From Planctomycetota bacterium (GTDB taxonomy: Bacteria; Planctomycetota; Phycisphaerae; Phycisphaerales; Phycisphaeraceae): a DNA stretch of 64,000 nt. A program made the translations under genes and the position numbers. Location: NCBI GenBank assembly GCA_016350165.1, contig CP066225.1, positions 4,340,001-4,404,000 on the forward strand, read 5' to 3'. Positions within the stretch are counted from its first letter, which is position 1, and the number at the start of each line of letters is the position of its first letter. Shown here piece after piece: positions 1 to 8,062 of the stretch. The notes under the pieces were generated by a model. The model searched no databases and had not been told where the DNA came from. It worked only from the letters and a program-made list of their open reading frames with translations.

Positions 1-1
1 G

Positions 2-1696
2 GATGGTATTGAGGGAGAGGATCTGCATGCGCTGAGAGAAGGGAATGAGTGGAAGGGAATTGTGGCAAGGTGGCAGGCGGGGTTTGAACAAAAAGCGTCT
101 ATGCGACGGTTAGGTGAGGTGAAGCGAGAGACGCTGGGTGTGTTGAAGATGCTGTTTTGGAGCATATTTTGGCCGAGCAAGACGACGAGGCGTGCGGATG
201 ATGTGAGTTGGGTTGATGTGATGATATTACATGTATTGGGTTTGGGGCTGTATGCAGTTTGTTTGCTGACGATTGGTATCTATGAGCTATTTTTTGTTGA
301 GTATGGGGGGATGTTCAGTTATGCGGTTGAATGGGTGATAGGACAAAATTCAAGTAACTCAATGTGGAATTTCAGATTTGAGGAATGGCTGTCAGCTGGT
401 TTGAGTGCTGTGGCAGGTGAATTGTGTGGCGTGTTGTTTTTGGTATTGATGAGTAGTTGGTGTGCGCGGCCGGGAGAGGGAATGTGGGTGAGTATCAGAC
501 GATGTGTGAAACGAGGTTTATGCCTGACGGGTTTTTCAGTGTTGCCGTTGCTGATTGTCGCGCTGTTTGAACCGATGGGTGACACTGTATTTGGTTATAT
601 GCCACGTACGAATATGTTCTGGAATTTCGTTGGTGTTGTGATTGGCGGGACTGTTTTTGTCGGGATGATGTTGTTGCCGGGATTGATGTTGGTGAAGGCA
701 CTGGGTGAAGGAGGGCGGGGTTGGGATTGGCGAACAGGTGAGGGGATGAGTGATGCGTGGCCGCTGCGATGTGAGGGGAATGATGGTGGTTGTGGATACC
801 GGATTGTGAATGTTAAGGAAGGGGAGAGTTGTCCTGAGTGCGGCATGGATGTGATGGTGAGTGCTGCTCGGAAACAGGATATGTATTTGGGTGATATGGA
901 ACGAGCGAGAACGAGTAGTGTGTGGCCGTTGCGGTGCGAGGGAAATGATGGGGCGTGTGGTTATCAGTTGGTTGATGTGAATGATGGAGCAGTGTGTCCG
1001 GAGTGTGGTGAGGATGTGAGTAAGAGTCTGGTGAAAATGCAAAACAAGCAGAAGGGTGGCGGTGAGAAGAGTGCGTTTAAACGATTGTTTGAGAGTGTTG
1101 TGATTGGGCGAGGTGCGTGGCAAGCTGTGTTTAAGCCTGGGAAGTTTGGGCAGGGGATGAATACGTTGGTGCCGAGTAGTGGCGGTGGGTTGGTGATGCT
1201 TGGGAATATGATCAAGGGATCGTTCTTGATGTTGATTTTGGTGTACGTGATTGCGGCGAGCACGTTCTTATTTGAAGGTGGTGGCCCAGTTGATTTTGAG
1301 GACTTGATCATTGCGACGACGGTTGTCACTTTCGGAACGATGATCGGTTGTTGTGTTGCGGGATGGTGCTTGTTTGGGATATTGCAGTTGTATGTGTTTG
1401 TGGTGGGTTTCTTTATCAGGATTGCTGGTGGTGAGAATCGTTTGTATGAGTTGCAGCGACTGATGAGCAGGCAGAGTTTGTTTGCGACCTTTAGTGTTCC
1501 GATTTTGGCATCGATTGCGGCGGTGGGTTTGTTTGTTTCGTTGACATTTGCGTTCTCCTCAACGAGGGGAATGGATACGTTGAGTCCGGTGTTGTTTGCG
1601 GTTGCTGGTTTTGGTGTACTGTTTGCTGGGATATGGCAGTTAGTGATTTTGATACTGGGTGTACGTGGTATCCGATCGCTGCATGGGAATGAGTAG
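2..1696 (+). CDS. Membrane protein with two zinc ribbons (5' end outside window)
   Basis: No family name recognised. The reading frame is open back to base 2, so the GTG at 62 is probably internal and the gene starts upstream of the window. Counting from 62, hydrophobic segments lie near residues 50-80, 110-135, 150-172, 185-210, then 375-400, 415-455 and 480-540. Between the two membrane blocks sit two near-identical ribbons (about residues 235-265 and 290-320), each with the pattern WPLRCEGNDGxCGY followed by CPECG, that is CX6CX14CX2C, suited to binding one Zn ion. This suggests a YIP1/RDD-like multi-pass protein carrying a duplicated soluble zinc module. The function is unknown. The next gene, lnt, is on the same strand 163 bp away. 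Confidence 0.75.
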   Translation, partial: DGIEGEDLHALREGNEWKGIVARWQAGFEQKASMRRLGEVKRETLGVLKMLFWSIFWPSKTTRRADDVSWVDVMILHVLGLGLYAVCLLTIGIYELFFVEYGGMFSYAVEWVIGQNSSNSMWNFRFEEWLSAGLSAVAGELCGVLFLVLMSSWCARPGEGMWVSIRRCVKRGLCLTGFSVLPLLIVALFEPMGDTVFGYMPRTNMFWNFVGVVIGGTVFVGMMLLPGLMLVKALGEGGRGWDWRTGEGMSDAWPLRCEGNDGGCGYRIVNVKEGESCPECGMDVMVSAARKQDMYLGDMERARTSSVWPLRCEGNDGACGYQLVDVNDGAVCPECGEDVSKSLVKMQNKQKGGGEKSAFKRLFESVVIGRGAWQAVFKPGKFGQGMNTLVPSSGGGLVMLGNMIKGSFLMLILVYVIAASTFLFEGGGPVDFEDLIIATTVVTFGTMIGCCVAGWCLFGILQLYVFVVGFFIRIAGGENRLYELQRLMSRQSLFATFSVPILASIAAVGLFVSLTFAFSSTRGMDTLSPVLFAVAGFGVLFAGIWQLVILILGVRGIRSLHGNE

Positions 1697-1859
1697 AAGG
1701 TGGGCGCGTTTTGGGGTGGATTGGTGTAAGATGTCAGAGCAGGGTCGGGATATTCTGAGGGGCGTGTCTGTGTTTGCATGTGTGCGATGTCAGGATTGTC
1801 ATGCATGCAGAATTGGTTGATGGGGATGGTCGAACGGAATCGTGGTGACTAGGTAGCTT

Positions 1860-3668
1860 ATGAGTGAACATGTGACCAGTTGCAGGATCAGTAAGCCTCG
1901 GATGACTGTACAGACGGTGTGGGGTCATCTTGTATTGCTTGGTTTGAGTATCGTGATGTTGGGTCTTTCGTACCCGAGACCTGGTATGTGGATATTGGGT
2001 TTCGTGGCACTGGTGCCTTGGGGCTATGTGTGCGTGCGGAGTGAGAAGTGGTGGCGGTTGTGTTGGACGAGTTTCGTTATGTTCTGCGCGTTCTGGCTGA
2101 TCCGAGTGGATTGGGTTGTGCCTGTAACGGTGGCTGGGTATATCGCTTTGAGTGTGATTCAAGCTGCATACGTTGCTTTGGGTAGCGTGCTGCTTTGGAT
2201 GGTTGCTCGTAAGACAAGAATGTTAATGGTGGTGGCGCTTCCTTTGATATGGGTGGCGATGGAATTTTTGCGATGTCATTATCCGGCTGGTGGTTTTGGC
2301 TGGTTTGCACTTGGATATATTGTTGGCAGTTACAAAGTCGGGCAGGGGCCAGGCGTTTTAGCACAGTTTGCGAACATGTTTGGGGTATGGGGTGTGAGTT
2401 TCCTGCTTGCGATGACCAGCGGTCTAATCGTTGATTTGATGACGCAAAAAGTACTGCATATGAAGCGAAATGGCGCGAAGACGGTACGCAAGACCGTTCG
2501 CGGGGCGCTTGTCATTTGGCTTATTGCATATGGTAGTGCGATTACACATGGCTTGATTTCAATTGGTCAGTATGAACAGATGATTGAAGGGGGAGATGGT
2601 GAGGCATTGAGTGGTGTTGCGGTGGGTGTTGTCCAAACGAATGTGACGATGAAGAATACTGAGCCACGTGATTATGAATCGCAGGCTGAGGATTGGCATC
2701 AGTTAAAAGATCTGACACGTATGGTGAGTCGTGAGTCGGTTGATGGTGAACGTGTGCAGTTGGTTGTGTGGCCAGAAACGATGGTGCCCGGCAAGGGTTT
2801 GAATGAAGAAGCTAAAGAATTTTTCAGGCAATATCTTATGTCATTCCAGCCTGATGAATTGTCATATGAGATCGGGACGTTGGCGCGTGATTATGCGGTG
2901 AATATTTTTGCTGGCGGTCAATTTGGTGCAGACTGGGAAGAGCGAAAATATGGTGCAAATGTTTATCCGTATGCGAATCATAAAGCGAATGTAGCGTATT
3001 TGTATTATGCGGATGGAATGCAGTCGCCGTTGCAGTACCACAAGATGAAGTTGGTGCCTGTAGGTGAGTATTGGCCTTGGATTGGGAATTGGCCTGAAGT
3101 GAAGGCTTGGGTGATTGACAAGATCAGTCCTTGGGGTGATTACACATTGCAGGCAGGTCCGCGGCCAGTGGTTTTTGATGTGCCGGTACTGTACAGCACA
3201 GAAACAGAGCAAGGCGTTGTGGATAATGCAGTGAATGTGCGTGTGGTGACGCCGATTTGCTACGAGGACGTTGTGCCACGCCAGGTGCGATCGATGGTTT
3301 ACGATGGCGGCAAAAAGCGTGCTGATCTGATTGTGAATCTGACGAATAGCGGTTGGTACAGTGGGAAATCGATGCGGCCACAACACTTACAAATCGCTAC
3401 ATTCCGTAGTATTGAAAACGGCGTGCCTACTGCTCGAAGTGTGAATACTGGTGAAAGTGGATTCATCAATGCTTTGGGGCAGGTGACGAAGCTGGTCACA
3501 CGTAACGGCCAAAACCAGTATCAAGCAGGTGTTGCAGCGGAATTTGTGCGGTTTGATGAACGGACCACCCTTTACGGGCGTATTGGTGATATGGGAGCGT
3601 GGGTTGTTGTAGGTTTGGTTAGTCTGATGACCATAATCTGCCTTTTAGGTCGAGAAAAGAAAATCTGA
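1860..3668 (+). CDS. lnt: Apolipoprotein N-acyltransferase
   Basis: Inner-membrane enzyme that N-acylates the N-terminal cysteine of diacylated lipoproteins, the last step of lipoprotein maturation. It is 602 residues, somewhat longer than the usual ~510. The first ~235 residues hold the multi-pass membrane region. A CN-hydrolase (nitrilase) domain follows at about 250-570. The catalytic triad can be read by family comparison as Glu306 in VVWPETMVPG, Lys395 in YHKMKLVPVGEYWPW, and Cys467 in TPICYEDVVP. The later NLTNSGWY and RSIENGVPTARS segments are also typical. A last membrane segment ends the protein near 580-597. The ATG at 1860 has no strong Shine-Dalgarno. Lipoprotein substrates are present in the window (21678-22346 and probably 37598-38461). 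Confidence 0.95.
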   Translation: MSEHVTSCRISKPRMTVQTVWGHLVLLGLSIVMLGLSYPRPGMWILGFVALVPWGYVCVRSEKWWRLCWTSFVMFCAFWLIRVDWVVPVTVAGYIALSVIQAAYVALGSVLLWMVARKTRMLMVVALPLIWVAMEFLRCHYPAGGFGWFALGYIVGSYKVGQGPGVLAQFANMFGVWGVSFLLAMTSGLIVDLMTQKVLHMKRNGAKTVRKTVRGALVIWLIAYGSAITHGLISIGQYEQMIEGGDGEALSGVAVGVVQTNVTMKNTEPRDYESQAEDWHQLKDLTRMVSRESVDGERVQLVVWPETMVPGKGLNEEAKEFFRQYLMSFQPDELSYEIGTLARDYAVNIFAGGQFGADWEERKYGANVYPYANHKANVAYLYYADGMQSPLQYHKMKLVPVGEYWPWIGNWPEVKAWVIDKISPWGDYTLQAGPRPVVFDVPVLYSTETEQGVVDNAVNVRVVTPICYEDVVPRQVRSMVYDGGKKRADLIVNLTNSGWYSGKSMRPQHLQIATFRSIENGVPTARSVNTGESGFINALGQVTKLVTRNGQNQYQAGVAAEFVRFDERTTLYGRIGDMGAWVVVGLVSLMTIICLLGREKKI

Positions 3669-3727
3669 CCGTTTGGATGGTCGAAGAAGTTGATGGATAA
3701 AGGAAGGGAATGGGATGCTGGCTATGT

Positions 3728-3765
3728 GGTCAGCACGCTTTCGGGAAGCGTTTATCTTGCTGATC
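3728..3765 (+). terminator. Two-part hairpin after lnt, weak terminator candidate
   Basis: Inner arms ACGCTT (3735-3740) and AAGCGT (3746-3751) flank a 5-nt loop. Outer arms GGTCAGC (3728-3734) and GCTGATC (3759-3765) pair with one wobble. There is only a short TTTAT after the inner arm, so this may be a structured spacer rather than a real terminator. Confidence 0.3.
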
Positions 3766-3865
3766 TTCGGACTGCGAGGCTTGGTAAACAGGTCGATTTG
3801 AGTTGCAGGAATCAAGAGGGATCGAGGCTGGATGACCGCCTAGGAATCTAAGCGTTCAGCAAAGA

Positions 3866-3875
3866 GCGCGCGTAC
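3866..3875. repeat. Lone GCGCGCG box upstream of the HEAT gene
   Basis: The sequence GCGCGCGTAC followed by AAAC resembles the end boxes of the dispersed intergenic elements at 11.7-12.0, 40.0 and 53.1 kb. No conserved interior was found next to it, so it is either a degenerate remnant or chance. Confidence 0.25.
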
Positions 3876-3920
3876 AAACTTTGTTGTATGTTTGAGACGG
3901 TTTGTGCGTATGGATTTTGG

Positions 3921-5087
3921 ATGAACAACATGAAAATAAATGCACGATTTATTGGGAAACACTTGGTGTTGTCTGCTGCACTGATGGGTGCTGGTTTACT
4001 TGCAACAGAGAATGCCGCGTGGGGGCAGCTCGAAACATTTGAACAACAACTCGACACGTTAACTGGAAGTGGGAATGCCCTATTAAAACAGGGTGAAGCG
4101 AAAGCTATCGAGGTTATCCTGAATGCATCTCGCAGTAAGAACGCGTTCTATCGAGCTAATTCGATGGAAGTGATAGTTCATGCAAAAGATCGTGCAATTC
4201 CAATGCTCCAGCTTGGCCTTGAAGATGAGAGTTCAGTGGTACGTTTTGCAGCACTGATTTCCATCGGCAAGATGCAGGAGCAGTCACTCGGTAAACGTGC
4301 TGCTGAAATGATTGACGATCCGAACGCTTCCGTGCGTGCAGCTGCGATCTTTGCAGCCACTAAATGCGGCATGGAAGTCGATGCATCACCACTCGCGCAA
4401 ATGCTCACATCACGTGATCTGGAATTACGAGGCAATGTTGTGATGATTCTCGGCATGATGGGTAATAAGTCTGCGATTCCGATGCTTGCTGATATGTCTC
4501 GTGCAAAATTTTCTGCAGCAGACTCACTGCGTGATGTAGAGCAGGTCCAATTCGCTGAGGCAATGGTCCGTTTAGGCAGGACTGAAGCATTAGACACAAT
4601 ACGTGTCCGTGCATACCGCCCCGCACCTGATGACGGGATTCGCGTGCTTGCGATATCCACATTGGGAAAATTACATGATGCAAATATGATGCCGGGCTTA
4701 AAAAAGATTTTGGATGATGAAAACGTCAATGTTCGCGTCGCTGCAGCGACAGCAATGGCGGAGTTGGACTCAGATACAGGAAAGTCAGTGCTCTTGAAGG
4801 CTGCTGAATTTAGCTCCGAGGACGTGAAAAAAAGTATCGAAGCTTACCTCGCAGAGCACGGTAAACGCTCTGACAGCGAGGCCTACAGGGCTTTATTGGC
4901 CAATGAAGCCGCAATGTCCCAGTTTGCCGGGCAAGTCCGTGGTCAGGCCGTGTTCGGGCTCGGTTTGCTCGATGACGCCGATGCCGCTCGGGCTGTGGTG
5001 AAAATGCTGGATGATGAGTTGGAGCAGGCTCGATTGTCAGCTGCGGCGGCTTTGCTGAAGTCTTTATCACGCCAAGGAGTTAAGTGA
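3921..5087 (+). CDS. Exported HEAT-repeat protein
   Basis: About 388 residues. The N-terminus (MNNMKINARFIGKH followed by a hydrophobic stretch ending LLATENAAWG) is a classical signal peptide, so the ATG at 3921 or 3930 is preferred over the upstream ATG at 3888, which would bury it. The rest is alpha-helical HEAT/PBS-lyase-type repeats of ~30 residues, with recurring 'VRFAALISIGKM', 'VRAAAIFAATKCG' and 'VRVAAATAMAEL' patterns between residues 70 and 380. Such repeats form a protein-binding solenoid; no catalytic motif is seen. The partner is unknown. The gene is 158 bp upstream of a membrane-anchored coiled-coil gene with its own promoter-like sequence, so the two may be separate units. Confidence 0.85.
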   Translation: MNNMKINARFIGKHLVLSAALMGAGLLATENAAWGQLETFEQQLDTLTGSGNALLKQGEAKAIEVILNASRSKNAFYRANSMEVIVHAKDRAIPMLQLGLEDESSVVRFAALISIGKMQEQSLGKRAAEMIDDPNASVRAAAIFAATKCGMEVDASPLAQMLTSRDLELRGNVVMILGMMGNKSAIPMLADMSRAKFSAADSLRDVEQVQFAEAMVRLGRTEALDTIRVRAYRPAPDDGIRVLAISTLGKLHDANMMPGLKKILDDENVNVRVAAATAMAELDSDTGKSVLLKAAEFSSEDVKKSIEAYLAEHGKRSDSEAYRALLANEAAMSQFAGQVRGQAVFGLGLLDDADAARAVVKMLDDELEQARLSAAAALLKSLSRQGVK

Positions 5088-5132
5088 AACACAGAATGTT
5101 CGAAAAAAGGGACATTGTGGGGTGATGAACGG

Positions 5133-5161
5133 TTGACAATTTGACCTATTTCCGGTAAATC
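5133..5161 (+). promoter_or_regulatory. Sigma-70-like promoter before the coiled-coil gene
   Basis: A perfect TTGACA (5133-5138) is followed by a 17-nt spacer and a weak -10 TAAATC (5156-5161). The leader to the TTG start at 5245 would be about 75 nt and contains GAGAGG at the expected Shine-Dalgarno position. The -10 matches only about half of the consensus. Confidence 0.4.
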
Positions 5162-5244
5162 TAGCACTGTCGTAAAGGCCTCGATCGAGGGAATTTGAGC
5201 GCCTTCCTTCCTAATTCGCATTCCTCGCTCTGAGAGGTAGCACA

Positions 5245-6120
5245 TTGAATCTCCTGACCAAAGTATTCGTCGTTGTCGTTGCACTGCTGTCTGTACTGCT
5301 TGTGGCGCTGACGGTTTCGTTTGTCGCAAACACAGAAAACTACAAAAAAGTTGCAAGTTCTGAAAAGGGTTTGAAGCTCGCTGCTGAAAAGCGTGCATCA
5401 CTCATGCAGGACGAGTTGACCAAGCTCAGCAATGAGAGATCAACTGACGCAATGGCACTCAGCAATGAGAACGCTAACTTGACCGCAACCATCGTTGACC
5501 TTCGCGGCAAGCTTGCTACTAAGCAAATGAACGTTCTTAAGCTTGAAGCTGACCTTGCTAGCATGAAAGCATCTGTTGACCGCATGAGCGCAACAGGCAA
5601 ACTTAATGCTACTTTGGTTGAAAAAGTTAACACCGAACTCAAAACCAGCCGCTCAAAGCTCGTCGATGTACAGCAACAGTTGGCTGAAGCTCTTGACAAA
5701 ATCAACGAGCTCAACACTGAGAACGAAGGCGTCATCCGCCAGCTTTACCAGAACAAAGAACAGGTCGTAGCACTCAAAGCTGAAAAAGATAAGCTTGAGC
5801 GTGGCGTAGCTGGTCTTCCAGACGACATGAAGAAGCTCGTCTACAACGTGATGGAAGGCGACGTCGTCAAGGTTGCGACTAACCCAATCGCAGGCCAAAT
5901 CGTTCAAATTCAGAAAAACAACGGCGTCACACTCGTCCAACTCAACGTTGGTACTAGCGACGGCGTAGAAGAAAACATGGAATTCATCGTGCATCGCGGT
6001 GCTGACTACTTGGGCACAATCGTTGTCTCAAAGGTAGACGCTAGCGAAGCAGCAGGCCAACTCACAGAGAAGAACGGCGACGTCATCATCGGTGACGGTG
6101 TCATGTCTGGCCTCAACTAA
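5245..6120 (+). CDS. Membrane-anchored coiled-coil protein
   Basis: 291 residues, TTG start supported by GAGAGG about 8 nt upstream. Residues ~5-28 (TKVFVVVVALLSVLLVALTV) form one N-terminal membrane anchor. Residues ~30-185 are a continuous charged coiled coil rich in Ala, Lys, Leu, Glu and Ser. The final ~100 residues form a compact beta-rich domain (around 'VVKVATNPIAGQIVQIQ', 'VQLNVGTSDGVEENMEFIVHRGADYLGTIVVSKV'), similar in style to the C-terminal beta domains of MreC-like proteins, where 'GxxDGV...F.V.R...LG.I.V' also occurs. It therefore could be an MreC-like envelope scaffold protein; that is inference. mreB lies 716 bp downstream on the same strand, with a microprotein gene between them. 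Confidence 0.75.
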   Translation: MNLLTKVFVVVVALLSVLLVALTVSFVANTENYKKVASSEKGLKLAAEKRASLMQDELTKLSNERSTDAMALSNENANLTATIVDLRGKLATKQMNVLKLEADLASMKASVDRMSATGKLNATLVEKVNTELKTSRSKLVDVQQQLAEALDKINELNTENEGVIRQLYQNKEQVVALKAEKDKLERGVAGLPDDMKKLVYNVMEGDVVKVATNPIAGQIVQIQKNNGVTLVQLNVGTSDGVEENMEFIVHRGADYLGTIVVSKVDASEAAGQLTEKNGDVIIGDGVMSGLN

Positions 6121-6138
6121 ATTGATGTGGAGATTCGT

Positions 6139-6168
6139 CACAAGGTGAGCTGAAAAGCTCACCTTGTG
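6139..6168 (+). terminator. 13-bp perfect hairpin with GAAA tetraloop
   Basis: Arms CACAAGGTGAGCT (6139-6151) and AGCTCACCTTGTG (6156-6168) are perfectly complementary around a GAAA loop; TTTC follows. It sits 18 nt after the coiled-coil stop codon. A second smaller hairpin follows at 6175-6195. The short T-run means it could be a terminator, an mRNA 3'-end stabiliser or an attenuator for the next small gene. Confidence 0.6.
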
Positions 6169-6174
6169 TTTCAC

Positions 6175-6195
6175 AATCCAGCATAATGCAGGATT
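6175..6195 (+). other. Second hairpin in tandem
   Basis: AATCC-A-GCAT (6175-6184) pairs with ATGC-A-GGATT (6186-6195) around one central base, giving a near-perfect palindrome directly after the 6139-6168 hairpin and before the microprotein gene. There is no T-run. It may be an operator or an RNA processing site. Confidence 0.4.
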
Positions 6196-6250
6196 GTAGA
6201 CCAAATCGAAAATTTTAGAGTTGGCATCGACCAACTTTGGAGTATTGAAA

Positions 6251-6373
6251 ATGGATTCAGAAAACGGCGTCTACACAGTTCTTCTTGCAGTTTCAGCACT
6301 GACTCTCATCGTTGCTGTCGGCTTCGTTGCAATGCGTGGCATGGAACTGTACGGCGGCTTGTTCATCTCCTAG
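6251..6373 (+). CDS. 40-residue membrane microprotein
   Basis: ATG start preceded by TTTGGAG with 8-nt spacing, a good ribosome binding site; ends at TAG 6371-6373. The protein is MDSENGVYTV, then a hydrophobic helix of about 20 residues (LLAVSALTLIVAVGFVAM), then RGMELYGGLFIS. This single-span layout, with an acidic N-terminus and an Arg after the helix, and the strong ribosome site argue for a real gene. It lies between the membrane coiled-coil gene and mreB on the same strand. No family is recognised; a role as a small envelope or MreB-associated subunit would be inference from position only. Confidence 0.65.
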   Translation: MDSENGVYTVLLAVSALTLIVAVGFVAMRGMELYGGLFIS

Positions 6374-6836
6374 TGAACAACTCGTTGACAAAAAGATATT
6401 CGATATCAGGAGCGTTTCAGTGAGATATTCAGTTGGCTCTCAGAGCCGAGCTGGGATGACTGAGGCGTTTTTTCTTAGGGGCAGAGACACTTGGGGGTGT
6501 GGATAACACCGGTTGGCAAATCGGTCGATTCAGCATGTGTTACTCTGGTTGGTAAGTGGGGATTCAGGATGGTGAGAACGCGGTTGTTGGTGCAGGAGGT
6601 GGCGGAGACGAGCTAGTCGCTTGCGTTTAGCTTACAGAACTCCGAAAGGACTTGGAGGCTGACATTTCTTTTGGCGTAAAGTCAGCCATTTTTAGAGTGC
6701 GTTGTTGTTGCATTCATAGCAGTTCTGTTTTGTGACATGTACATCATTTGTACTAAACAAAACATACGAACGCTTAATTGATGCGATTCACAACTTACTC
6801 GAGCGGCCCATGAAGTGATGAATGGGGATCAGCTAA
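6374..6836. other. 463-bp non-coding leader region before mreB
   Basis: No convincing gene. It holds an inverted repeat GGCTCT-C-AGAGCC near 6435-6447, a terminator-like hairpin at 6657-6694, and GTACA-TCATT-TGTAC near 6739-6753 beside a TACTAA that could serve as a -10 for mreB. GGGGAT lies about 9 nt before the mreB start. A small transcript ending at 6694 is possible. Confidence 0.5.
6657..6694 (+). terminator. Terminator-like hairpin upstream of mreB
   Basis: GGCTGAC (6657-6663) and GTCAGCC (6681-6687) pair across a 17-nt loop and are followed by ATTTTTA. The long loop lowers confidence. If real, it separates the microprotein transcript from mreB. Confidence 0.4.
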
Positions 6837-7889
6837 TTGATTCTGGATAATGTACTAAGCTGGTTTAGCGTGGATATGGGGATTGACCTTGGTACGTGCA
6901 ACACCCTTGTGTGTGTACGTGGCGAGGGTATTGTGCTAAACGAACCAAGTGTCGTGGCGGTCAAAAAAGGAACCAATCAGGTTCTTCAAAATGGCAACGC
7001 CGTTGGTTGGGTGGCTAAAGAAATGCTCGGCAAAACGCCCGGCTCCATCTCTGCTATCCGCCCCATGAAAGACGGCGTCATCAGTGACTTCGAAATCACT
7101 GAAGCTATGCTCGCCTATTTCGTCCGCAAAGTGAACGGCAAACGCCCGCTAGTGCGCCCTCGTGTCGTCATCGCTGTCCCAAGTGGCATCACAGCCGTCG
7201 AAAAACGTGCTGTTCTCGACTCCGCTGAACGTGCCGGTGCAAGACGCGTTTACCTCGTCGAAGAGCCCATGGCCGCCGGTATCGGTGCCGCGCTCCCTAT
7301 CGTCGAAGCAACCGCAAGCATGATCGTCGACATCGGCGGCGGCACAACTGAAGTCGCCATCATGTCTCTCGCTGACATCGCTCAATGTGAATCAGTCCGC
7401 GTGGCTGGTGACGACATGGACGAAGCGATCATCAACCACATGAAAAAAGCCTACAACCTCATGATCGGCGAGCAAACCGCTGAACGCATCAAGGTTGAAA
7501 TCGGCTCCGCTGCACCAGATGGTGACGAACGCAGCATGGAAGTTCGTGGTCGTGATATGATCTCAGGCCTCCCGCGTAAAACAGTTATCACAAGCGAAGA
7601 AATCCGCGAAGCGCTTCAGGAACCGCTCAGTGCCATCATCGAAACCGTGACACGCACACTTGAACGAGCCGAACCTGAACTAGCAGCCGACCTCGTTGAC
7701 AACGGTATCGTTCTCGCAGGCGGTGGCGCTCTCCTTCGTGGCATCGACACCGTCATCAGCAATGCAACAGGCCTCGACTGCCGCATCGCTGACGACCCAC
7801 TAACCTGCGTCGCTCGCGGCACTGCCATCTACCTCGAACACCTCGAAGAGTGGAAGCAGACCATGGAAAGCGATATGGACGAACTCTAA
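6837..7889 (+). CDS. mreB: Rod shape-determining actin homologue MreB
   Basis: 350 residues, the family's usual length (~340-350). Starts at TTG with GGGGAT upstream. ATP-binding phosphate-1 motif GIDLGTCNTLVCV is near residues 15-27, phosphate-2 motif VDIGGGTTEVAI near 163-174, and the adenosine motif LAGGGALLRGI near 291-301. The characteristic 'VRPRVVIAVPSGITAVEKRAV' region is present. MreB polymerises under the inner membrane and guides lateral wall synthesis together with MreC, MreD, RodA and PBP2. Here mreB stands alone: mreC and mreD are at 20144-21597 on the other strand. A strong terminator follows, so it is the last gene of its unit. Confidence 0.97.
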   Translation: MILDNVLSWFSVDMGIDLGTCNTLVCVRGEGIVLNEPSVVAVKKGTNQVLQNGNAVGWVAKEMLGKTPGSISAIRPMKDGVISDFEITEAMLAYFVRKVNGKRPLVRPRVVIAVPSGITAVEKRAVLDSAERAGARRVYLVEEPMAAGIGAALPIVEATASMIVDIGGGTTEVAIMSLADIAQCESVRVAGDDMDEAIINHMKKAYNLMIGEQTAERIKVEIGSAAPDGDERSMEVRGRDMISGLPRKTVITSEEIREALQEPLSAIIETVTRTLERAEPELAADLVDNGIVLAGGGALLRGIDTVISNATGLDCRIADDPLTCVARGTAIYLEHLEEWKQTMESDMDEL

Positions 7890-7912
7890 GTCACAACTCA
7901 AAATCAAAAACA

Positions 7913-7944
7913 AAAAGCTGAGCGTTCACCGTTCAGCTTTTTTC
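7913..7944 (+). terminator. Intrinsic terminator of mreB
   Basis: AAAAGCTGA (7913-7921) pairs with TTCAGCTTTT (7931-7940) around a short loop, followed by more T residues. It lies 24 nt after the mreB stop. Confidence 0.8.
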
Positions 7945-8062
7945 TTGCGCATTATACATATCTCTTATTTCATTCTCGCTCCATTGTGCGCATTAAAAAC
8001 CCCTCTATCGAGGGGCTCTTCACACTCTTTTTTCTTTCATTCTTTCGTCTTATCGTCCTGAG

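Noticed and set aside
964-1806. Long open frames on the minus strand opposite the zinc-ribbon gene (536-1123, 964-1806)
   Set aside because: They are rich in His/Thr/Pro/Ser as expected from antisense of a G/T-rich gene and lack ribosome sites and domains.
6312-6506. 64-codon frame overlapping the 40-residue microprotein
   Set aside because: Out of frame with the well-placed ribosome site, not membrane-like, and continues into a hairpin region.
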